Positions 1 through 6,993 of a stretch of 9,556 nucleotides of DNA are shown here, in pieces. Numbering within the stretch: position 1 is the first letter of the stretch; every line of letters begins with the position of its first letter. This DNA is from an uncultured bacterium (GTDB lineage: Bacteria > Verrucomicrobiota > Kiritimatiellia > RFP12 > UBA1067), in NCBI GenBank assembly GCA_902779075.1, contig CACZAK010000183.1, forward strand, positions 1-9,556, written 5' to 3'. The notes below the pieces were generated by a model. That model searched no databases. It saw nothing but the letters and a program-made list of their open reading frames with translations, and was not told where the DNA came from. A program made the position numbers and the translations under genes.

Positions 1-451
1 CAACGCCGTCTACAAGAACGACAAGCTCGAAGACCATGTGATGATCATGGGCTGCTATGGCGTCGGCGTTTCCCGCACGCTGCAGGCGGTCATCGAGCAA
101 TGCCACGACAAGGACGGCATAATATGGCCCGCGTCCGTCGCGCCGTACCAGGTCATCGTCGAAAACCTCGATCCCGACAAGCCAGACGTGACGAAGATCG
201 CGGACGATCTCGAGTCCGCGCTCGAGGCGGCCGGAATCGACGTAATCGTCGACGACCGCGCGGAGCGTCCCGGCGTCAAGTTCAAGGACGCCGACCTGAT
301 CGGCTTCCCTGTCCGCGTCGTTGTCGGTGCGAAGGGTCTTGCCAACGGCGGCGTAGAGATCAAGCGCCGCTGCGACGACAAGTCGAAGATGCAGATCGTC
401 GCTCCCGACGCCGCGGTCGATGCGATCAAGGCCGCGCTTGAAAGAGAATAG
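1..451 (+). CDS. proS: Prolyl-tRNA synthetase, C-terminal part (5' end outside window)
   Basis: The reading frame is open from the first bases of the window and ends at TAG 449-451, so this is the 3' part of a longer gene. The visible residues begin NAVYKNDKLEDHV and contain GCYGVGVSR, which matches class II synthetase motif 3 of bacterial-type ProRS. After IIWPASVAPYQV comes the anticodon-binding domain, with the family-typical stretch DDRAERPGVKFKDADLIG. The enzyme charges tRNA-Pro with proline in the cytoplasm. The ending (AALERE) is close to where other bacterial ProRS proteins stop, so the C-terminus looks intact. Third codon positions are strongly G/C, like the next gene and unlike the kinase operon downstream. 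The following gene starts 4 nt after the stop, so the two are probably cotranscribed. Confidence 0.95.
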   Translation, partial: NAVYKNDKLEDHVMIMGCYGVGVSRTLQAVIEQCHDKDGIIWPASVAPYQVIVENLDPDKPDVTKIADDLESALEAAGIDVIVDDRAERPGVKFKDADLIGFPVRVVVGAKGLANGGVEIKRRCDDKSKMQIVAPDAAVDAIKAALERE

Positions 452-455
452 TATC

Positions 456-1323
456 ATGAGGACGGACATAGCAGTACTTGCGGCTGCGGTCGTGTTTGCG
501 GTCGCTGCGACGGGCTGCCGCACCGTTCCGATCACTGGGCGCACGCAGCTAATGCTCTCGTCGGACGCGAGCGAGCGGGAGATGGGGGCCACGGCGTACG
601 GCGAATACAAGGCACAGACGAAGCCATCGACCGATGCGTCGCAGCAGGCGCTTCTCGCGAGGGTCGGCGCGGCGGTCAAGGATGCCGCGGGCGACACGGG
701 CTTTGAATGGGAGTTCACGGTTCTGCAGAGCGACGAGGTGAACGCGTTCTGTCTCCCCGGCGGTAAGGTCGCCGTCTACACCGGCATCATGACGAAGTTC
801 GCCAACGAGGCGGAGCTCGCCTGTGTCGTCGCGCACGAGGTGGGCCACGCAATCGCGCGGCATCAACGAGGCGGAGCTCGCCTGTGTCGTCGCGCACGAG
901 GTGGGCCACGCAATCGCGCGGCATGGCGGCGAGCGCATGAGCTGGTCGCAGCTGCAGGCAATCGGAACGCTCGGCCTGTCGCTCGTCGGATGCGGCGACC
1001 AGGCGCAGCAGATATACGGAATAGGCACGCAGTACGGAATACTGCTTCCATACAGTCGCAGCCACGAGAGCGAGGCCGACCTCATAGGGCTCTATCTTAT
1101 GGCGAAGGCGGGATACGACCCAGAGGCTTCCGTCACCTTCTGGAAGCGCTTCGGAACGGGGAACTCGTCGAAGCTCGGCGAGCTCGCGTCGACGCATCCG
1201 TGCGACGAGACGCGCGTCAAGAACCTCACCGAGCACATGGACGAGGCCAAGGCGCTGTACCAGAAATGCGCGAAGAAGCGGGGGCTGGGCGTCGCCATGT
1301 CCAACGGCCGTCCGACCTCGTGA
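456..1323 (+). pseudogene. M48-family metalloprotease lipoprotein, frameshifted by a 61-bp duplication
   Basis: The start is ATG 456, with AAAGAG about 8 nt upstream. The N-terminus is a lipoprotein signal peptide ending ATGC (Cys21), followed by RTVPITGRTQ, typical of M48 lipoproteins. The first part reads in the frame of 456 through the zinc motif HEVGH (834-848) and then enters a perfect 61-bp tandem repeat. As 61 is not a multiple of 3, the rest of the protein lies in the next frame: a second HEVGHAIARH (895-924), GGERMSW, the third zinc-ligand region SHESEAD, and stop TGA 1321-1323. Deleting one repeat copy gives an uninterrupted 268-residue protein with normal M48 architecture. As written, translation from 456 leaves the family after the first HEVGH and runs as arginine-rich nonsense to TAG 1347-1349. 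Intact relatives are membrane-anchored zinc proteases of envelope quality control. The break could be a real mutation, a reversible switch or an assembly error. Confidence 0.88.
803..924. repeat. Perfect 61-bp tandem duplication inside the M48 gene
   Basis: Copy 1 is 803-863 and copy 2 is 864-924. Both start CAACGAGGCG and end CGCGCGGCAT and are identical at every base. Each carries the HEVGHAIARH coding segment. The base before copy 1 (C802) differs from the last base of the unit (T), and the base after copy 2 (G925) differs from the first base of the unit (C). There is therefore no microhomology at the junction. Confidence 0.97.
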
Positions 1324-1373
1324 TCGCCGCAGCACAGCCCGATATGTAGCGGTGGCGCGTACGTGCCCTAACT

Positions 1374-1393
1374 CTATTTGACCCTATTTGACC
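1374..1393. repeat. Two tandem copies of a 10-bp unit (CTATTTGACC)
   Basis: CTATTTGACC occurs at 1374-1383 and again at 1384-1393, followed by a partial third copy (CTAATCTGAC). The repeat contains TTTGACC, which resembles a -35 box, but no -10 box stands at the right distance. It could be a tandem binding site or simple sequence drift. No function can be assigned from sequence alone. Confidence 0.6.
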
Positions 1394-1409
1394 CTAATCT
1401 GACACTGTT

Positions 1410-1444
1410 TCGGGCTGGCTTGCCTTCGGCTTGGGGGATGTGCG
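1410..1444 (+). repeat. Fragment of the hairpin-repeat family upstream of the operon
   Basis: TCGGGCTGGCT (1410-1420) and GGATGTGCG (1436-1444) flank a small hairpin, GCC-TTC-GGC (1422-1430). The same two flanks, TCGGGTTGGCT and GGATGCGC, occur in the same orientation at 8971-9003, with a different hairpin between them. I read this as a short diverged member of the repeat family found downstream of the operon. The match is short, so confidence is moderate. Confidence 0.45.
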
Positions 1445-1512
1445 ATTTCGTCCTCTCCGTAATCTCATTTTCGTGTAGTTTCATTTCCAGCTTGATTTTA
1501 TAATTTTACGAT

Positions 1513-1542
1513 TTGACGGTGAAAGGGTGGATATAGTATAAT
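1513..1542 (+). promoter_or_regulatory. Sigma70-type promoter for the kinase operon
   Basis: A -35 box TTGACG (1513-1518) and a perfect -10 box TATAAT (1537-1542) are separated by 18 nt. This is the best promoter match in the window, in a notably AT-rich patch of intergenic DNA. Transcription would start near 1549, giving a leader of about 80 nt before the kinase start at 1630. The five genes downstream are closely spaced and no comparable promoter stands between them, so this probably drives the whole operon. Confidence 0.75.
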
Positions 1543-1568
1543 TCTTGCGTCATGCGGAAAGGTTAAAG

Positions 1569-1616
1569 ATGGTCAAAACACACAGACTTCGGAATATAGG
1601 GTGCGGAAATTGGTGA
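1569..1616 (+). CDS. Possible 15-residue leader peptide before kinase 1
   Basis: An ATG at 1569 preceded by GGAAAGG (1556-1562, 6 nt spacing) opens a 15-codon frame reading MVKTHRLRNIGCGNW and ending at TGA 1614-1616. The stop abuts the AAGGAGG ribosome binding site of the kinase gene (1617-1623). Ribosomes finishing the leader would sit on, or release directly into, that site, so the leader could couple or modulate kinase translation. The peptide has no run of one amino acid that would suggest classical attenuation, and a 15-codon frame can arise by chance. Confidence 0.35.
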   Translation: MVKTHRLRNIGCGNW

Positions 1617-1623
1617 AGGAGGG
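1617..1623 (+). promoter_or_regulatory. Ribosome binding site that fixes the kinase 1 start at 1630
   Basis: AAGGAGG at 1617-1623 is a near-perfect Shine-Dalgarno site. It directly abuts a GTG at 1624, which is too close to be used, and stands 6 nt from a second in-frame GTG at 1630, which is ideal. The protein therefore most likely begins at 1630, two codons inside the longest frame. Confidence 0.75.
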
Positions 1624-1629
1624 GTGCAC

Positions 1630-4155
1630 GTGAAGAAATTCACCGAAGGTGATGCCTTTGGCGACTATCGGGTCGTGCGTCTGCTCGGCAAGGGCGGCAT
1701 GGGCGAAGTGTGGCTTTTGCGCTCACCTTCAGGCGAGGAGGTTGCAGTAAAGCTTCTCGACGAAGGGCCGTCGCCGGACCACGCGTCTCGCAAGCGGTTT
1801 ATCCGTGAGGCTGAGGTGGCAATGGAGGTTAAGCATCCAAACCTCGTAGAGACGTATGACGTGGGGGAGGATCCGGATAGCGGTCTTTGCTACATTATCA
1901 TGGAGTATATGCCGGGCGGTACTCTTTCGGACTACATAAAGTCCAACGGAGCACTGGAGATAGACGACGCCGTCGCCATAGTTGATGCAATGGCATCTGT
2001 CCTTGAGCTCGCCCAAAAAAAGGGGATTGTCCATCGCGACATAAAGCCGGCGAACATCATGTTTGATCTGAACGGCACGCCGAAACTCGCCGATCTGGGC
2101 ATTGCGCGCAGGCGCTTTGCCGACAGCGAGACTACCACGCTTACGCAGACGGGAGTGATGATCGGTACGCCTGCATACATGGCGCCGGAACAGATGCTCG
2201 ATGCGCACCATGTTGACACTCGCGCCGACATCTATTCCCTTGGGATTGTTTTCTACGAGATGCTCACTGGCGAGCGACCCAACAAGGACGACACCGTGGT
2301 GCAGCTGTTGGCCAGAGCAGTGAAAGGTGAGCCTATTCCTGACGTGCGGACTCTCCGCCCCGAGGTCTCGTCATCTCTTGCCCAGCTTTTGAACATGATG
2401 GTCTTGCCAGACAGGAACGGTCGCATAGCAACACCATGGCAGATAACCAACGCCATAGAGAGCATATCCAGCACCGGCAGGCTGGAGGTGCCACAGGACA
2501 CCAACAGGGGCGGATCGACTGGAAGATGGAGGCGCGTGCGTATTCAATGGCGACGGGCATGGTCGTCGATCTCATGGAAAGTTCTTGCCGCCATGGGCGT
2601 TCTTGCATGTGCCGCAATAATGTTCTTCGTCCTCGCGTTAATTGAGGCTTCGTCATTGGCACCAAAAGCTGCAATGACAGTCGATGTTTCGGTTGGCGAA
2701 TCCAATAACCTGGCAGTGGCAGGCGTTAAATCGCCGCCAACAGTCGAATCGCCGCCAATACAGGCAGTGCAGATGGTCGTCAAGACAAACATAGTCGAAA
2801 AAATCGTCGAAAAACCCCGCATTGACCCACAGCCTACGACAAAAGCAATAGCGCCTGCCTCGGTCGCCGCCGCCCATTCGATGGATACGCGCCCTCAGGT
2901 AAGTTCAGAAGCATTTGGCGGCACGAACGACGTGTATGTTTTAGGACGTACAGATAGTCTGGCGGCAGATGCGCCTACCGTTGAATCCTCGCAAGAAGAT
3001 TCGACTGTGCACGAGAAGAATTCTGCAGACACCCAGCAAGATGTCGCTGAAGTCAAAGAAGAGGTTCTTAATGCTCCCCCTGTAGCGGTTAATGGCAAGG
3101 ATGCACCCATGTCGGCTGCCCCCCCCAAGGGAGTGGATGTGGAACAGGTTGAGGCTCTGCGTCATGCCGTGGACACGACGAAGAATCCAACCAGGCGTGT
3201 GCAATTGACGCTTAATGCCTTGTTCCCCGGATGGGTGGTTTCAAGGAACTATGACCAAGACGATCGGTCTGGTTTTCTTGAAAGCAAGGACGGCGAGAAG
3301 AATGTCCTTGTTACATTGCCGTGCCGAGGCTCTCACCTTGAGCTTCGTCGAAGGGTTGCCGTTCCCAAGAGCAATCCTGTGATGCATGTGCGAGTATCCA
3401 ACCATTCGCAGGAAAGCCAATTCAGGATGCGTATTCGCATAGGTGAATGGAGCGTGCGCGAGATGGATGTGAAAGATGGTTGGACCGACGTCTATGCCAG
3501 CCTGGCGAAATGGAGTGGGAAAACTGTTGACGTCGTCATAGAGCATATTCCAACTGGCTGGCATGAAGAATGGGCCTACTGGTCAAAGCTGGAGGTCGTT
3601 TCCGACCGAAAAGCCGCAGATCTGGCGGAAGCGCAGAAATTGGAGCCAAAACCGGAGAAATTCGTCGTTTCGAGGGATTTGTGCGCCAAGGGGTGTCTAT
3701 TAAAGGATGTCCTTCCTGTTCTGCTCCCATTGTGGGGCGAACGCCCGCAGGTCAATGGGTTTCTTGACAGATCTTGTTACTATGAGGAGTATCTTGGCCG
3801 CTATAATGTTGTTTGCCTTACGTGGCGCAAGAAATTGGCAGCCGCCTGTCTAAACGGCAGTCGAAAGGAGAAGCTTTGGATGCAGCGCCCAATATTGTCG
3901 CTGACGGTGGCTGGCGATGGAAATAACACATACAAGGTTAGAGTCCTTGATCGCAACAAGGAGATACTAAGCGAGAATGTCGTAGTGCGCGAATGGAAGA
4001 CGTTTAAAATAGACCTTGTAGACGCCGGTACGGTTCGCGATGGGGTATACAGGAAGGCAGTCCCATTGGGCTCGCTAAGAATCGAATTTTCGCCTGTATA
4101 TGGATGGGACGGCAGTGCCTTCATTGCGGGGATATCGATTGAGGAAGGAGAGTGA
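1630..4155 (+). CDS. Transmembrane Ser/Thr protein kinase with large extracytoplasmic region
   Basis: This 841-residue protein starts at GTG 1630. Residues about 10-278 form a Hanks-type kinase domain: glycine loop GKGGMGEV (20-27), VAVK lysine K41, helix-C glutamate E60, HRDIKPAN with catalytic D137 and N142, DLG (D155, in place of DFG) and GTPAYMAPEQ (179-188). Threonines T172 and T174 in LTQTG lie where Mycobacterium PknB is autophosphorylated (TQT), so activation-loop phosphorylation is likely. A basic patch (about 299-310) precedes one membrane segment (318-338). The outer part is a Pro/Val/Ala-rich linker (about 340-515) and then two stretches, about 528-657 and 683-841, each ending in beta-rich sequence with a Trp-containing final strand. 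They look like related galactose-binding-like beta-sandwiches. There are no PASTA repeats. The exported region has six cysteines. The next gene starts 1 nt after the stop. The kinase activity is secure; the ligand is unknown. Confidence 0.92.
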   Translation: MKKFTEGDAFGDYRVVRLLGKGGMGEVWLLRSPSGEEVAVKLLDEGPSPDHASRKRFIREAEVAMEVKHPNLVETYDVGEDPDSGLCYIIMEYMPGGTLSDYIKSNGALEIDDAVAIVDAMASVLELAQKKGIVHRDIKPANIMFDLNGTPKLADLGIARRRFADSETTTLTQTGVMIGTPAYMAPEQMLDAHHVDTRADIYSLGIVFYEMLTGERPNKDDTVVQLLARAVKGEPIPDVRTLRPEVSSSLAQLLNMMVLPDRNGRIATPWQITNAIESISSTGRLEVPQDTNRGGSTGRWRRVRIQWRRAWSSISWKVLAAMGVLACAAIMFFVLALIEASSLAPKAAMTVDVSVGESNNLAVAGVKSPPTVESPPIQAVQMVVKTNIVEKIVEKPRIDPQPTTKAIAPASVAAAHSMDTRPQVSSEAFGGTNDVYVLGRTDSLAADAPTVESSQEDSTVHEKNSADTQQDVAEVKEEVLNAPPVAVNGKDAPMSAAPPKGVDVEQVEALRHAVDTTKNPTRRVQLTLNALFPGWVVSRNYDQDDRSGFLESKDGEKNVLVTLPCRGSHLELRRRVAVPKSNPVMHVRVSNHSQESQFRMRIRIGEWSVREMDVKDGWTDVYASLAKWSGKTVDVVIEHIPTGWHEEWAYWSKLEVVSDRKAADLAEAQKLEPKPEKFVVSRDLCAKGCLLKDVLPVLLPLWGERPQVNGFLDRSCYYEEYLGRYNVVCLTWRKKLAAACLNGSRKEKLWMQRPILSLTVAGDGNNTYKVRVLDRNKEILSENVVVREWKTFKIDLVDAGTVRDGVYRKAVPLGSLRIEFSPVYGWDGSAFIAGISIEEGE

Positions 4156-4156
4156 C

Positions 4157-5278
4157 ATGTGCGTTTCAATCAGAAGAGCAATGCGAATTCTGCTGGTCTT
4201 TGCAGTGGTTGGTGCTGTTTATTCAGGCAGGGCTGCGCCAAGAAAGCGCAAGGCGAATGTTCCGCCACAGGCGCCTCCTGCGCAGATGCTACGCGACCCG
4301 ACTAAGCTGGATAGGTTGCTTTGCGAGGCTGTCGGGGGGCCATTCTCCGGTGGGGCGCAATATTCTAGCAATTTGGACGTTGAGGGACAGAAGCTATGGC
4401 TGGCTGAGCGCAACCGCCTATGTACGCAACAGGATGGCGAGGAATACGATTTCTATGTAGGGCTTAAAGCCGTTTGCCAGTCCGTGGCCAGCGCTTCGTC
4501 GGAGGCAGAGGCCATAAAGAGGCTGAAAGAGTTGGAGAAGTTCATAACGGACGCACTTGCCGCCCCTGGGTCAAATGTCAGATACTTGTTCGGCAAGCGT
4601 GTCCAATCTCGAAAAGAGCAGTTCGAGCCTGCAGCCAATTGGCGGAAGACGACAAACGGCATTCTCGTGTATATGCATGGCAAGGCAAGCTCAATTCCCG
4701 CCAGGCGTATGATTGAAGGGTGGCTTGTATCGCATAAATGCAACTATGTTGCAAAGCTTGCGGAAGAAGTTGTCGAGAGCGGCTTTACGCCGGGTGTCAT
4801 GCTCACGGATGGCTTTATAAAACGCAAGGCTGGGTGTTATTGGCGCCCGTACACAGGTGAGGGGGATTGGTCTGCGAAAACGGAACGTGATAAGATCATT
4901 GACTGTTGCTTCAACATGTCCAACGAGATAAGGAAAATACGCAATGCCGCCAGCAAGCGCAATGCACCGCCTGATGCCGCAAAGAAGGTCATCAAGGGCT
5001 CGCTGGCCGAGCTTGATCGGCAAGTTCGCCAGTACGGTGCCGTGCAAGGGCGGTTTTTAGTGCGCTTTTTCTATGATGCAAAGGAGTTTGCGGAGCATGA
5101 GGTACGTTTTGAGGTTGACTGCAACTACGAGCGTCTTCTATCTCGCCTTGCAGAATCTCTGGCCGATCCAGCTCAGAGGAAAATCGTGGAAACGCGGCTT
5201 GAAGAGCAGCGTAGGCACATCGCCTCTGTGAAGGATAAGCTTAAAAAGATGAACTTTGAGGCCGTTGACGGTCGATAG
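4157..5278 (+). CDS. Exported protein of unknown function, Cys-containing
   Basis: I do not recognise this 373-residue protein. The start at ATG 4157 is supported by AAGGAG (4145-4150) 6 nt upstream and by lying 1 nt after the kinase stop. A second in-frame ATG at 4181 could give a shorter signal peptide. Residues 1-26 look like a type I signal peptide: two Arg, a hydrophobic core (ILLVFAVVGAVY) and a GRA cleavage site. A short basic, Pro-rich segment follows. The rest is mainly helical by appearance, with a charged coiled-coil-like end rich in Glu, Arg and Lys. The mature part has eight cysteines, including a CC pair, which is many for an exported protein and fits disulfide bonding. No catalytic motif is visible. 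Its position between a receptor-like kinase and an exported thioredoxin-fold protein suggests it works outside the membrane with one or both. Confidence 0.85.
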   Translation: MCVSIRRAMRILLVFAVVGAVYSGRAAPRKRKANVPPQAPPAQMLRDPTKLDRLLCEAVGGPFSGGAQYSSNLDVEGQKLWLAERNRLCTQQDGEEYDFYVGLKAVCQSVASASSEAEAIKRLKELEKFITDALAAPGSNVRYLFGKRVQSRKEQFEPAANWRKTTNGILVYMHGKASSIPARRMIEGWLVSHKCNYVAKLAEEVVESGFTPGVMLTDGFIKRKAGCYWRPYTGEGDWSAKTERDKIIDCCFNMSNEIRKIRNAASKRNAPPDAAKKVIKGSLAELDRQVRQYGAVQGRFLVRFFYDAKEFAEHEVRFEVDCNYERLLSRLAESLADPAQRKIVETRLEEQRRHIASVKDKLKKMNFEAVDGR

Positions 5279-5346
5279 CCGGGGGTAATGCCTTTGAGCG
5301 AGAAATCTATGCAACAAAAAGGTCCGACACGTTGAAAGGTGTTTGC

Positions 5347-6993
5347 ATGAAATTTAAATTGATTGCTTGCGGATGCGCGGCGTCAGTTGTGGCGCTCTCG
5401 GCGTTCACCTCCTTTGCGGTGCCGCAGGGATGGCTTGACGATTATGAGGCCGCAAAGACGAAAGCCGCGGCCGAAGGGAAGAAGATACTTATGGCCTTCT
5501 CTGCTGATTGGTGTGGCTTTTGTAAGGCTCTGGATCGCGAGGTGTTGTCCAGCCGCAACAACGTGTTTACGGTTCAAGCATCGAAGTCTTGTGTGCTGCT
5601 ATATGTGGACGCGTCTCTTCTTAGGCAGGATTCTGGGACAAATGTTTATATTCCGCGAGACCAGCGTCCCAAGGGACCTGCGCCATGGGTTCAAGAGTTG
5701 TGTTCCAAGTTCCGTGTCTACGGATATCCGGAAATGATTCTAACCGATGCGAGTGGTGATCGTAGGATGATCGTGGCAGGCGGTTACTTAAAGGGTGGCC
5801 CGACGACATATCTCAAGTTGCTTGACTGCGCTCTTGCCCTGATGGACGAGGCTGTGTCTGGGGCAGATCTTCAGCAGGGAGAGACGGCGGGAACTGCGCA
5901 TGTCGGGAAATGCGGCAAAGATTGTTGCAAGTACACGATCTGTCCTTGCTGCAGGAAGAACAAGGGAAAGTGCTGTCCAGACAATGGTGCCAAGCCTGGC
6001 TATTTCGATGATGCCCCCAAACATGGCAATGAGCCTGGCGCCAAAGGGGCAGAAGCCCAGTCTGATGCCAAAGCAGATGGTGCGGCATTGAATCGCGGAC
6101 GCTGCGGCAAGGACTGTTGCAAGAATAAAATCTGTAGCTGCTGCAAAAAGAATAATGGGAAATGCTGCCCGGACAATGGTGCGCCAGCGGGGAGTTTCGT
6201 GGACTTGTCGACGGGTGCTGTCAAAGTAGACGTCCCGGCGACAAATGCCTTAGTTGACGCCAAGGAGGAGTTGACTTCCGAAATGGTCCGGCTGGTCAAC
6301 GGCTACGAACTGCGAATCGAAGATGCCAGCTTGTCCGCGGATCTTGACAGGCTCGCGAAGTTCTTCGAAAAGGTTTCCGACGCCTTCAACCGCGAAACCG
6401 GAGGATACTACGCAGGACAGAAACATCACTATGCCGGAATTCTTCTCCATGCGGATTCCGCGCGGCGCGGCGAAAAGTCAAAGTTCATAGGCTCCAGAAA
6501 TTTCTATTCGATGTATTTGCCCGACAACATGGAGGACAAGTCATGGTGCTATTTCTTGTGCGACAGTTTTCTCTCTCGTACCAAAGGCCATTCGAACAAG
6601 GAAATGCAGATGCGAGATCAGATGCTTGTCTATGTGGGATATCGCGTGGCGGCAACCATTGGGCTGGAAGGCGCCGCCGCTGTCCTTGCAGGCATCGGCG
6701 AGGAAAAGAAGGGCGTAAGGCGGCTCATGCATGAACTCACGAAGATCAAGGAGGATGCCGTGTCTGAATACTACCGGGCGAAAGTGCGGCTGGCTGAGAC
6801 GGAGCGTATTGGAATTGTCGTGTCCGTGCATGACGTGGCCGAAATCTTTTCAGGTGTTGTTGGCAGAGACGTCTTCGCTTTGTTCGACAAATTTGGTCTG
6901 AATGCGCAGAAAAAAAAGGTGTCCCCCCGACTGGTCGGTTTCTCTGCCGAAAAGGGGACGCCATCCATCGGGGAAGAAGGCGTGAGGCAATGA
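5347..6993 (+). CDS. Exported thioredoxin-fold protein with two eight-cysteine modules
   Basis: This 548-residue protein starts at ATG 5347, with AAAGG (5335-5339) upstream; an earlier in-frame TTG at 5332 has no good ribosome site. Residues 1-24 form a signal peptide ending SFA. Residues about 28-165 are a thioredoxin-like domain of the Thioredoxin_7 type: GWLDDYEAA at its start, active site WCGFC (Cys56, Cys59) and the cis-proline at P128 in YGYPEM. Two Cys modules follow at 189-215 and 253-279, each with spacing C-x3-CC-x4-C-x-CC-x6-CC and ending PDNGA, joined by a Gly/Ala/Asp-rich linker. The last part, from about 300 to 548, is a separate domain I cannot name. Its ending (DVAEIFSG ... 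GRDVFALFDKFG) recalls the C-terminal helices of some zinc peptidases, but there is no HExxH. The protein probably handles disulfides or metal outside the membrane. Its stop overlaps the phosphatase start by 4 nt (ATGA). Confidence 0.88.
   Translation: MKFKLIACGCAASVVALSAFTSFAVPQGWLDDYEAAKTKAAAEGKKILMAFSADWCGFCKALDREVLSSRNNVFTVQASKSCVLLYVDASLLRQDSGTNVYIPRDQRPKGPAPWVQELCSKFRVYGYPEMILTDASGDRRMIVAGGYLKGGPTTYLKLLDCALALMDEAVSGADLQQGETAGTAHVGKCGKDCCKYTICPCCRKNKGKCCPDNGAKPGYFDDAPKHGNEPGAKGAEAQSDAKADGAALNRGRCGKDCCKNKICSCCKKNNGKCCPDNGAPAGSFVDLSTGAVKVDVPATNALVDAKEELTSEMVRLVNGYELRIEDASLSADLDRLAKFFEKVSDAFNRETGGYYAGQKHHYAGILLHADSARRGEKSKFIGSRNFYSMYLPDNMEDKSWCYFLCDSFLSRTKGHSNKEMQMRDQMLVYVGYRVAATIGLEGAAAVLAGIGEEKKGVRRLMHELTKIKEDAVSEYYRAKVRLAETERIGIVVSVHDVAEIFSGVVGRDVFALFDKFGLNAQKKKVSPRLVGFSAEKGTPSIGEEGVRQ
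5911..6183 (+). repeat. Duplicated eight-cysteine module (coding repeat)
   Basis: Two 27-codon units at 5911-5991 and 6103-6183 have a period of 64 codons. They agree at 22 of 27 amino acids, and all eight cysteines and the PDNGA end are kept. Eight codons differ only synonymously, so the duplication is old and the protein sequence, especially the cysteines, has been held by selection. The 37-residue linker between them is not repeated. Confidence 0.9.

Noticed and set aside
420..1349. M48 gene as one intact 300-residue frame
   Set aside because: After the first HEVGH this frame turns into Arg-rich sequence unlike any M48 protein, while the true C-terminal half is clearly readable in the next frame.
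1499..1504. Second TATAAT upstream of kinase 1
   Set aside because: No acceptable -35 box stands 16-19 nt upstream. The TTGACG/TATAAT pair at 1513-1542 is far better.
1624..1626. GTG 1624 as kinase 1 start
   Set aside because: It directly touches the AAGGAGG site, leaving no spacing. GTG 1630 fits the normal distance.
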